Below are positions 1 to 5,258 of a stretch of 6,348 nt of DNA, piece by piece. Source of the stretch: Desulfobulbus sp. (GTDB taxonomy: Bacteria > Desulfobacterota > Desulfobulbia > Desulfobulbales > Desulfobulbaceae); the NCBI GenBank assembly GCA_030600525.1, contig JAUVLX010000210.1, positions 1 to 6,348 of the forward strand, given 5' to 3'. The position numbers were made by a program, and so were the translations under genes. Positions within the stretch are counted from its first letter, which is position 1. Every line of letters begins with the position of its first letter. The notes under the pieces were generated by a model, which saw only the letters and a program-made list of their open reading frames with translations, searched no databases and was not told the origin of the DNA.

Positions 1-1
1 G

Positions 2-361
2 TATCGTTGGCTGGGTATTCTTGGTGGTGGTTTTTTTATGGGGCTTGGTGGTGCCTACCTGTCCCTTGCTTATACTCATCTCTGGAGCAATAACCTGACT
101 GCCGGCCGTGGCTGGATAGCGGTGGCTTTGGTTATATTTGCCTTCTGGCGTCCTGGACGAGCTGTGTTCGGAGCCTACCTTTTTGGTGGTATTATGGCGC
201 TTCAGCTCAGGTTGCAGGCAACCGGCATCCAGCTACCGTCCTCCTTGTTACTTATGTTACCCTACGGATTGACGGTCCTTGTCCTTGTCCTGTCATCACT
301 GGGGCGTAGACGTACCAATGAGCCTGCTGCCCTGGGGGTGAATGTTGAACCGGCCGATTAA
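2..361 (+). CDS. BMP-family nucleoside/purine ABC transporter permease, C-terminal part (5' end outside window)
   Basis: This is the C-terminal 119 residues of an inner-membrane ABC permease. The frame is open from base 2, so the ATG at 38 is most likely an internal Met. About three hydrophobic segments are visible: roughly fragment residues 3-24, 41-62 (with GRGWIAVALVIFAFW and an RA..GAYLFGG stretch) and 85-102. A short basic then acidic tail containing EPAALG follows. The GRG-W/F-IA-h-A-h-VIF motif, the GAYLFGG motif and the PAALG tail are typical of the second permease in Bmp/YufPQ/Nup-type nucleoside importers of the RbsC superfamily. It would form the channel energised by the double ATPase at 901-2394. 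A 50-bp gap separates it from gpt on the same strand, so co-transcription is likely. The exact substrate cannot be read from this fragment; a purine base or nucleoside is inferred from gpt. Confidence 0.87.
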   Translation, partial: YRWLGILGGGFFMGLGGAYLSLAYTHLWSNNLTAGRGWIAVALVIFAFWRPGRAVFGAYLFGGIMALQLRLQATGIQLPSSLLLMLPYGLTVLVLVLSSLGRRRTNEPAALGVNVEPAD

Positions 362-397
362 CTATCCTTTATAAAATTCGTATTAAGAGTGTTTGTG

Positions 398-404
398 TAA
401 GGAG
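398..404 (+). promoter_or_regulatory. Shine-Dalgarno site of gpt
   Basis: TAAGGAG lies 7 nt before the ATG at 412. An in-frame TGA at 406-408 sits between the site and the start, so 412 is the only possible upstream ATG start. Confidence 0.85.
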
Positions 405-411
405 TTGAAGA

Positions 412-894
412 ATGGAAGAAAAATCTCAGTATAGAAAAACATATCCCATCTCCTGGGACCAGTTGCATCGTGATTCCAAGGCATTGTCCTGGCGTTTGCT
501 AGGTACGGAGTACTTCAAGGGCATCATTGCCATAACACGGGGCGGAATGGTTCCTGCTGCGATTATTGCTCGTGAGCTCAATATTCACCTTGTTGATACC
601 ATTTGCATCTCCAGTTATGACTGGAAAGATAAAAAAGGAGATGCTGAAATACTCAAGCCCTTTGCTGGAGAAGGGGAGGGGTGGCTACTCATCGACGATT
701 TGGTGGACACGGGACGGACTGCCCAGATTGTGAAAAAAATGGTGCCTAAAGCCCATTTTGCGACAGTGTACGCAAAACCAGCCGGTCGGCCGTTGGTAGA
801 CACCTTTGTCACTGAAGTCAGTCAAGATACCTGGATTCTTTTTCCCTGGGATACCGAGTCCCAGTTTGTTCAGCCGCTGGCAGCAGGGAAGTAG
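412..894 (+). CDS. gpt: Xanthine-guanine phosphoribosyltransferase
   Basis: This cytoplasmic purine-salvage enzyme transfers phosphoribose from PRPP to guanine, xanthine or hypoxanthine, giving GMP, XMP or IMP and pyrophosphate. The 160-residue protein is close to the ~152-residue E. coli Gpt and collinear with it. Visible marks are KGIIAITRGGMVPAA at 36-50, HLVDTICISSYD at 59-70, the type I PRPP-binding loop LLIDDLVDTGRTA at 92-104 with the Asp-Asp pair at 95-96, KAHFATVYAKPAGRPLVD near 112-130, and the purine-stacking QDTWILFPWD near the C-terminus. E. coli has GGTA where this protein has GRTA at 101-104. The start is fixed by the strong ribosome binding site and the in-frame stop just upstream. 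The gene is sandwiched between the permease and the ATPase of a purine/nucleoside-type importer, which implies uptake coupled to nucleotide trapping. Recognition is by sequence memory. Confidence 0.95.
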   Translation: MEEKSQYRKTYPISWDQLHRDSKALSWRLLGTEYFKGIIAITRGGMVPAAIIARELNIHLVDTICISSYDWKDKKGDAEILKPFAGEGEGWLLIDDLVDTGRTAQIVKKMVPKAHFATVYAKPAGRPLVDTFVTEVSQDTWILFPWDTESQFVQPLAAGK

Positions 895-900
895 CAGGCA

Positions 901-2394
901 ATGGCAGCGGCTGAACCAGTCATACGGCTGGAAGGTATATCAAAATCATTTGGCAGTGTGCAGGCCAACCAGGATATTACCCTGGATATTCACCGGGGAC
1001 GAATTCTTGCGCTTCTGGGGGAGAATGGTGCAGGTAAATCTACCCTGATGTCCATTCTTGCCGGTCAATTGCAACCCGACAGCGGTACAATACTGCACAA
1101 CGGAAAACCGGTTGTTTTTACCAATACGGAAAAGGCCATCCAGAGTGGTATCGGCATGGTCTACCAGCATTTTAAGCTGGTAGAAGCCATGACTGTTGCT
1201 GAGAATATTTTTCTTGGCGTTTCCGGTGGCATGTGGCTGCGGCATAAAGAGATGAATGCCGAGGTTCGTCAACTTGCGGAAACATACGGTATCTCGGTCG
1301 ACCCAGAGGCTGTGATTGCCGATTTGTCAATGGGCGAGAAACAACAGGTTGAGATTCTTAAATTATTACACCGCAAAAGTTCCATCCTGATCTTCGACGA
1401 ACCGACGGCAGTGCTGACCCCAAAAGAGTCGGAAGCATTGTTTGCAACCATGCGGCAGATGGTTGAGATGGGAACGGCCATTGTTTTTATCAGTCATAAA
1501 CTGGAAGAAGTCCTGTCTCTTGCCGACGACATCGCGATACTGAAGCGTGGCAGAGTGATTGATCAGATACCGAAAAAGTCGGTGCACTCGACAGCAGAAC
1601 TCGCTCGTCGGATGGTAGGGCGCGCAGTCCTTTTGCAGGTGGACAAAGAACCCATAGAACCGCGACAAATTGTCCTGAAAGTTTCCTCTTTGCAGGGGAA
1701 TGGGCTGAAGCAAGCTGACTTTGAAGTCCGTCAGGGAGAAGTTTTTGGTATTGTCGGGGTTGCTGGAAACGGACAAAAGCCATTGGTTGAAACCATTTGT
1801 GGTTTAACCCCTCCTAAAACAGGGAGCGTCCGCATCTTGGGTTTGGAATGGAAACGTTTTTTTTCTAAGCAGAACTGGGAACAAACTCTCAGCTATATCC
1901 CCGAAGATCGCCAAGGGTTAGCAACCTGTCCCGGTCTGAGTCTGCTTGATAATTTTTTATTAACTACCAGGGGTGGGTTTGTGCGCGGGCCATGGTTGTT
2001 GAGAAAACGGGCCAGTGTTATTGTTGATAAGCTCATTAATGATTTTGACATCCGTCCGCCTGACTTGGATGCTCTGGCCTGGCAGCTTTCCGGCGGGAAC
2101 CTGCAGAAGATGGTTCTGGCAAGGGAGTTTTATCGCCGGCCAAGGTTAATTGTTGCTGAGCAGCCAACCCAGGGACTCGATATTGCAGCAGCAGAAGACG
2201 TCTGGAATTTATTGATGAAAGCCAGAGAGCAGGCCGGCATATTATTGGTTACGGGAGATCTCTCTGAAGCGTTGACCTTGTCCGATAGGATTGGAGTCAT
2301 GTATGGCGGAATGTTGGTGGATACCTTTGCTGCCGATGACCAGAAACGAATTAACCAGATACCGGAGATGATGGCAGGCCTTGCAACCCATTGA
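901..2394 (+). CDS. Nucleoside/purine (BMP-type) ABC transporter, double-domain ATP-binding protein
   Basis: This 497-residue tandem ABC ATPase of the RbsA/YufO class energises the membrane permease on the cytoplasmic face. Domain 1 (about 6-245) has Walker A GENGAGKST at 40-48, Q-loop Gln89, signature LSMGEKQ at 142-148, Walker B ILIFDEPTA with catalytic Glu167, and switch His199. Domain 2 (about 255-490) has a degenerate Walker A (GVAGNGQKPLVE at 286-297, no GKS/T), the YIPEDR motif at 332-337, a canonical LSGGNLQK signature at 396-403, Walker B LIVAEQPTQGLDI at 416-428 (EQ instead of DE) and Asp453 in place of the switch His. This asymmetry is normal for the family and YIPEDR is diagnostic of it. 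The gene starts 6 bp after the gpt stop, with only a weak AGGGAA (885-890) ribosome binding site, so translation probably depends on gpt. Double ATPases also serve sugars; context favours purines. Confidence 0.93.
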   Translation: MAAAEPVIRLEGISKSFGSVQANQDITLDIHRGRILALLGENGAGKSTLMSILAGQLQPDSGTILHNGKPVVFTNTEKAIQSGIGMVYQHFKLVEAMTVAENIFLGVSGGMWLRHKEMNAEVRQLAETYGISVDPEAVIADLSMGEKQQVEILKLLHRKSSILIFDEPTAVLTPKESEALFATMRQMVEMGTAIVFISHKLEEVLSLADDIAILKRGRVIDQIPKKSVHSTAELARRMVGRAVLLQVDKEPIEPRQIVLKVSSLQGNGLKQADFEVRQGEVFGIVGVAGNGQKPLVETICGLTPPKTGSVRILGLEWKRFFSKQNWEQTLSYIPEDRQGLATCPGLSLLDNFLLTTRGGFVRGPWLLRKRASVIVDKLINDFDIRPPDLDALAWQLSGGNLQKMVLAREFYRRPRLIVAEQPTQGLDIAAAEDVWNLLMKAREQAGILLVTGDLSEALTLSDRIGVMYGGMLVDTFAADDQKRINQIPEMMAGLATH

Positions 2395-2397
2395 TCT

Positions 2398-2542
2398 ATA
2401 AGCCTGTTGATTTACTGTCTTTTTACCCAATCTCTTCGTTATGCTGAAAAAATAATCCTCGGAATATCAATTATATGCCTGTGTTTATTTTTTCATCATG
2501 CCTCGACCTTGAACGAAAATTCTAGTAAATCAACAGACTCAT
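2398..2542. repeat. Nested inverted repeat filling the gap between the ATPase and carbonic anhydrase genes
   Basis: The outer arms 2398-2416 and 2524-2542 are reverse complements at 17 of 19 positions, including a perfect 13-bp core CTGTTGATTTACT / AGTAAATCAACAG (2404-2416 and 2524-2536). Inside them TTCGTT (2435-2440) pairs with AACGAA (2512-2517), and 2441-2455 pairs with 2485-2499 at 14 of 15 positions (ATGCTGAAAAAATAA against TTATTTTTTCATCAT). The pairing is co-linear, so a transcript could fold as one long interrupted hairpin. The gap holds no gene. It may act as a terminator or transcript-end protector for the transporter operon, encode a small RNA, or be a decayed MITE. No clear target-site duplication flanks it. 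Confidence 0.6.
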
Positions 2543-2566
2543 CTATTAGTTTCTAATTTTCTAACT

Positions 2567-2573
2567 GAGGGGG
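2567..2573 (+). promoter_or_regulatory. Shine-Dalgarno site of the gamma carbonic anhydrase gene
   Basis: GAGGGGG lies 4 nt before the ATG at 2578. An in-frame TGA at 2566-2568 overlaps the start of the site and rules out a start further upstream. Confidence 0.8.
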
Positions 2574-2577
2574 AATT

Positions 2578-3132
2578 ATGATTTTATCATACAGAGATTA
2601 CCAGCCCAAGGCAGGAAAAGGTGCCTGGGTGGCACCCAATGCCACCTTTATTGGTGATGTTGAAATCGGTGAAGATGTATCCCTGTGGTTTGGTACCATT
2701 GCCAGGGGCGATGTGCACAGTATTCGGATCGGTGACCGGACCAACATCCAGGATAACTGCATGATCCATACAACTGGAGCAGAGGGCGGTGGACGTGCGC
2801 TTGACGAGGGCCATCCTGCAATCATCGGTAGCGAGGTGACGGTGGGCCATAATGTGATATTGCATGGGTGCACGGTAGAGGATCTGTGCCTGATAGGGAT
2901 GGGCGCCATTGTACTTGACGGGGCTGTGATCGGACGAGAGTCCATTGTGGGTGCGGGAGCCGTTGTGACCGGCGGGAAGATATTTCCTCCACGTTCGCTG
3001 ATTCTCGGTTCTCCGGCCAAGGTGGTTCGCGAGATTACTGATGAGCAGGTAAAGGGGTTTCGTGAATCCTGGAAAAGATATGTTGACTTGAAAAATGAAT
3101 ATGTCCAAGCGCAAGTGGGCTATTGTTTTTAG
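2578..3132 (+). CDS. Gamma-class carbonic anhydrase family protein (left-handed beta-helix hexapeptide protein)
   Basis: This 184-residue cytoplasmic protein of the YrdA/PaaY/CamH type is expected to form a trimer of left-handed beta-helices, with metal sites at subunit interfaces that hydrate CO2 to bicarbonate. Hexapeptide turns run from about 14 to 150 (for example ATFIGDVEIGEDVSLW and AVIGRESIVGAGAVV), followed by a C-terminal helix from about 152. Metal ligands are His64 (in NCMIHT), His91 and His96 (VGHNVILHGC). Arg43 and Asp45 (ARGD), Asn56 and Gln58 (TNIQDN) match active-site residues of archaeal Cam. The two Cam proton-shuttle glutamates are not seen, as in CamH/YrdA types, so activity cannot be assumed. 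A Gly-rich loop at 67-80 is longer than usual. Its TAG stop is the first three bases of the palindromic element at 3130-3294, so the last residues may have been altered by an insertion. It looks like a single-gene unit. Confidence 0.92.
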   Translation: MILSYRDYQPKAGKGAWVAPNATFIGDVEIGEDVSLWFGTIARGDVHSIRIGDRTNIQDNCMIHTTGAEGGGRALDEGHPAIIGSEVTVGHNVILHGCTVEDLCLIGMGAIVLDGAVIGRESIVGAGAVVTGGKIFPPRSLILGSPAKVVREITDEQVKGFRESWKRYVDLKNEYVQAQVGYCF

Positions 3133-3294
3133 TGTCATCTCAAGTCAGAACTGGCGCAAGATAACGAAGTCTTTCTGTTTTCCTGCAAGGCGCAACTGAT
3201 TGAGCATAGCAGTGCTATGTGATTGAAGGAGCAACGCTGTCAGGAAGGCAAAAGGGCTCGTTAGATACGGCAGTTGTTGCTTGACAGGACACTA
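3130..3294. repeat. 165-bp near-symmetrical palindromic element, MITE-like
   Basis: The element consists of two 82-bp arms around a single central G at 3212. The tips are perfect: TAGTGTC (3130-3136) and GACACTA (3288-3294). The outer 27 bases match the reverse complement of the other end at 21 positions, including TCAAG/CTTGA and AACTG/CAGTT. The centre is CATAGCA-G-TGCTATG (3205-3219). Between these, arms match at TAACGA/TCGTTA (with one base of slippage) and TTCCTG/CAGGAA, and several mismatches are T/C changes that would be G-U pairs in RNA. No open frame inside looks like a gene. TA at both tips would fit a TA-targeting (IS630/mariner-type) non-autonomous element, but this is inference. 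It overlaps the stop codon of the upstream gene. Confidence 0.75.
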
Positions 3295-3336
3295 GGCCGC
3301 ATACCCGTTAATTGTAAAAAAGATTATATAGCAGCA

Positions 3337-3413
3337 AGCTACGGGCCACCCTGCGGGTCTGCTGAGACATTTTGGTCCTGATAGGCATCTCAGCAGTAGC
3401 CATAGGGTGAGCT
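3337..3413. repeat. Structured convergent intergenic region with nested inverted repeats
   Basis: CTGCTGAGA (3359-3367) and TCTCAGCAG (3388-3396) form a perfect 9-bp stem with a 20-nt loop. Outside it CACCCT (3347-3352) pairs with AGGGTG (3404-3409) and AGCT (3337-3340) with AGCT (3410-3413), all co-linear. It lies between the ends of the converging carbonic anhydrase and glycogen-binding genes. On the minus strand the structure is followed, after a short TAGC/GCTA mini-stem, by a run of six T (complement of 3316-3321), so it may contribute to termination of the minus-strand gene. The remaining bases from 3295 to 3445 hold no convincing gene. Confidence 0.45.
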
Positions 3414-3445
3414 GGTGGAGCGGAAGGAGTGGTGGGGTGTGTTGA

Positions 3446-3742
3446 TTATACCCTGACAATACTGTTCTCTTCACCGTATTCATTGGGTGCAAATCCGTCA
3501 GCCTGCTGGTCATTCACCCATACATTGCCGTCCAGCACATAACGAAATAGATATGTTTCTTCGGCTGGCAGTGAAACCGTTACCGAAAAACTGCCATTTT
3601 TGAGTTTTTTCATCGGGGTTGCATCCAGTAACCAGGTATTGAACTCACCAGCGATCACCGCACTTTCTGCACCTTCCTCGTTTTCATACTTAAAGGTTAC
3701 CCTGCATATCTTACCGGTTTTAGAATAGCTTTTTTTTAACAT
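3446..3742 (-). CDS. Stand-alone CBM48 / AMPK-beta-type glycogen-binding domain protein
   Basis: This 98-residue protein consists almost entirely of one early-set immunoglobulin-like carbohydrate-binding domain, as found at the N-terminus of glycogen-branching enzymes and isoamylases and in AMPK beta subunits. Visible motifs are VIAGEFNTW at 29-37 (family form: h-h-GxFNxW), PMKKLKNGSFSVTVSLP at 43-59, YLFRYVLDGNVWVND at 64-78 and PNEYGEENSIV at 86-96. Trp37, Arg67 and Trp75 are candidate glucan contacts, and Asn87 sits where the family carries a binding Asn. No catalytic domain, signal peptide or membrane segment is present, so it is probably cytoplasmic and may bind glycogen or a partner enzyme. 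The start follows an AGGAGG site, and no other start lies downstream of the upstream in-frame TAA. It is monocistronic here, convergent with the carbonic anhydrase gene and divergent from the U32 operon. Codons 2-5 contain an A8 run. Confidence 0.87.
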   Translation of the reverse strand: MLKKSYSKTGKICRVTFKYENEEGAESAVIAGEFNTWLLDATPMKKLKNGSFSVTVSLPAEETYLFRYVLDGNVWVNDQQADGFAPNEYGEENSIVRV

Positions 3743-3746
3743 ATTG

Positions 3747-3753
3747 TCCTCCT
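3747..3753 (-). promoter_or_regulatory. Shine-Dalgarno site of the glycogen-binding protein gene
   Basis: On the minus strand AGGAGGA (complement of TCCTCCT) lies 4 nt before the ATG at 3742. It is the strongest ribosome binding site in the window and fixes the start. Confidence 0.88.
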
Positions 3754-3758
3754 GAGAA

Positions 3759-3776
3759 CCATGTTAGAAAACATGG
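3759..3776 (-). promoter_or_regulatory. Perfect 7-bp inverted repeat in the leader of the glycogen-binding protein gene
   Basis: CCATGTT-AGAA-AACATGG forms a perfect stem with a 4-nt loop. It sits 5 bp upstream of the AGGAGGA site on the minus strand. It could be a leader hairpin that affects ribosome access or mRNA stability, or a dyad operator for a dimeric regulator. Sequence alone does not decide between these. Confidence 0.5.
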
Positions 3777-3852
3777 ATAAATGGAATGAAAGATTCTGGA
3801 CACATGACGCATAGAAAAGATTCGTTCTTCAGAAACTGTAAAAGATGTTGGT

Positions 3853-3897
3853 GGGCAGATCAAATTGATATTTCATTTTGCCCTGTTTTATTTTTTT
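3853..3897 (+). terminator. Terminator-like hairpin with T tract, or leader attenuator, upstream of the U32 operon
   Basis: GGGCAGA (3853-3859) pairs with TTTGCCC (3877-3883), with one G-T pair. An inner AAAT/ATTT stem (3862-3865 and 3870-3873) is also possible. The hairpin is followed by TGTTTTATTTTTTT (3884-3897). No + strand gene lies before it within this gap, since the preceding gene is on the minus strand. It would therefore end a small RNA or leader transcript started in about 3780-3850, or insulate the U32 operon. The stem is modest. Confidence 0.4.
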
Positions 3898-3938
3898 GTC
3901 ATCTGACAGACACATGCGACCAATTGGTAGATACAGAT

Positions 3939-3968
3939 TTGAGTTAAGCGGTGGGACAGAAGTAAAAT
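3939..3968 (+). promoter_or_regulatory. Candidate sigma70-type promoter of the U32 operon
   Basis: TTGAGT (3939-3944) and TAAAAT (3963-3968) are spaced by 18 bp and lie 33 bp before the ATG at 4002. A second possible dyad, TGTCA-TC-TGACA (3897-3908), lies just upstream. The region is AT-rich, so chance matches are likely. Confidence 0.35.
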
Positions 3969-4001
3969 AAATAATTAAACTTATTACATCGATAGAAAAT
4001 T

Positions 4002-5258
4002 ATGGATAACACACAATATAAAATTCCTGAGTTGCTAGCTCCGGCAGGCAGTTTTGAAAAACTGGTCACAGCAGTGCATTATGGTGCGGATGCTGTTTAT
4101 TTAGGTGGTAAGCAGTTCAGTCTCCGTGCAAGGGCAGCCAATTTTGACGATGCAGACATCGGCCGGGCTGTCGAGTATGCCCACCAGCATGGAGTGAAAG
4201 TTTATGTAACAGTCAATATATTTGCCCACAACCGCGATATGAAAGGACTTCCTGGGTACTTGGAATTATTACAGTCCCATGGAGTTGATGGTATTATTGT
4301 TGCCGATCCGGGTGTGTTTTCCCTTGCTCAGCAAACCGTGCCTTCACTGCCTGTACATCTTTCCACTCAAGCAAATGTGACCAATGGTGCCAGTGCAGCC
4401 TTCTGGAGCAGGCAAGGGGTGTCGAGGATAAACTTGGCCCGTGAACTGGGATATGGTGAAATACAGGAAATACGAAGAGCAACTGATGTTGAATTGGAAA
4501 TTTTTGTCCATGGGGCGCTGTGCATTTCCTATTCCGGACGGTGTATGCTCAGCAACTACATGACAGGTAGAGATGCCAATAAGGGGGACTGTTCCCAGCC
4601 ATGTCGCTACTCCTATAAGCTGGTAGAGGAAAAACGACCCGGTCAATACTATCCTGTCGAAGAGGATGAGCGCGGTACCTATATCTTTAATGCACGTGAT
4701 CTCTGTCTGCTGCCTCATTTACCAAAGCTTATAGCTGCAGGTGCCGATTCTATTAAAATTGAAGGGCGGATGAAATCTATGGGGTATGTGGGCAGTGTTG
4801 TCAGGCTGTATCGAACGGCATTGGACCTGATCGAGGAAAAACTTTTTTCAGGCATAGACCTAAATGATATCGAGTTGCCGACTGTTTTTCGTAAGGAAAT
4901 GAATAAGATCGGTACTCGTGGGCACTCTCAAAACTTTTTTGAGGGTAACCCTTCATCTGATGATATGCTTTATGATACAATGCGATTAGCGCAAGGTTAT
5001 GCACCGGTAGGCATTGTACGTTCTATTGCTCCTTTGACCATTGAAACCCGCAATGTTCTGGAGAGCGGTGATACTGTTGAATACCTTGGGCCTGACAGTA
5101 TTGAGCCAGTGACAGCTCAGGTGGTAAAGATGGTCAATAAGGATGGCGAGGATATGGTCCGGGCAAACCCAGGAAATAGGGTCGAATTACACACTGAACC
5201 ACAATTCGTTTCGGCACAACTAAACAGTATTATAAGAAAATATATAGCACCACTATGA
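4002..5258 (+). CDS. trhP: U32 family protein, TrhP/YegQ-type (tRNA U34 hydroxylation)
   Basis: Members of this family were first called collagenase-like peptidases. The E. coli and B. subtilis proteins are now known to be Fe-S proteins needed for prephenate-dependent hydroxylation of tRNA uridine 34 (ho5U). The 418-residue protein aligns by eye with E. coli YegQ: PELLAPAGSFEKL near the start, HLSTQANVTN at 119-128, the U32 signature EIFVHGALC...GRC.LS at 166-184, RPGQYYPVEEDERGTYIFNARDL at 212-234 and IKIEGRMKS at 251-259. It ends in a small beta-rich C-terminal domain from about 335. Cys174, Cys181, Cys197 and Cys201 match the four clustered cysteines of YegQ; Cys235 is a further candidate ligand, as in UbiU. 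An in-frame TAG at 3993-3995 makes 4002 the first possible ATG; no clear ribosome binding site precedes it. The stop overlaps the next gene by 4 bp. Other U32 roles cannot be excluded. Confidence 0.87.
   Translation: MDNTQYKIPELLAPAGSFEKLVTAVHYGADAVYLGGKQFSLRARAANFDDADIGRAVEYAHQHGVKVYVTVNIFAHNRDMKGLPGYLELLQSHGVDGIIVADPGVFSLAQQTVPSLPVHLSTQANVTNGASAAFWSRQGVSRINLARELGYGEIQEIRRATDVELEIFVHGALCISYSGRCMLSNYMTGRDANKGDCSQPCRYSYKLVEEKRPGQYYPVEEDERGTYIFNARDLCLLPHLPKLIAAGADSIKIEGRMKSMGYVGSVVRLYRTALDLIEEKLFSGIDLNDIELPTVFRKEMNKIGTRGHSQNFFEGNPSSDDMLYDTMRLAQGYAPVGIVRSIAPLTIETRNVLESGDTVEYLGPDSIEPVTAQVVKMVNKDGEDMVRANPGNRVELHTEPQFVSAQLNSIIRKYIAPL

Noticed and set aside
345..377. Possible internal promoter before gpt: TTGAAC at 345-350 and TATAAA at 370-375.
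   Set aside because: The spacer is 19 bp, the region is AT-rich, and the short gap fits simple operon transcription.
1857..1864. T8 run in the ATPase gene and A8 run at the start of the glycogen-binding gene (3730-3737) as slippage or phase-variation sites.
   Set aside because: Both frames are intact across the runs and eight-base homopolymers are not rare at this base composition; there is no sign of an alternative product.
2587..3138. Long minus-strand open frames opposite the carbonic anhydrase gene (up to 183 residues).
   Set aside because: They are antisense shadows of a clearly recognisable gene and have no family resemblance or ribosome binding site.
3414..3437. G-rich stretch on the + strand that could form a two-tetrad G-quadruplex.
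   Set aside because: Only GG pairs with uneven loops are present, so stability is doubtful, and no functional context supports it.
3292..3513. 73-residue minus-strand open frame across the convergent gap.
   Set aside because: It overlaps the palindromic element and the 3' end of the better-supported glycogen-binding gene, has no recognisable motif and no good ribosome binding site.
4002..5258. Annotation as a secreted collagenase/protease on the basis of the old U32 name.
   Set aside because: There is no signal peptide, and the clustered cysteines and the close match to YegQ/TrhP favour an Fe-S tRNA-modification role.
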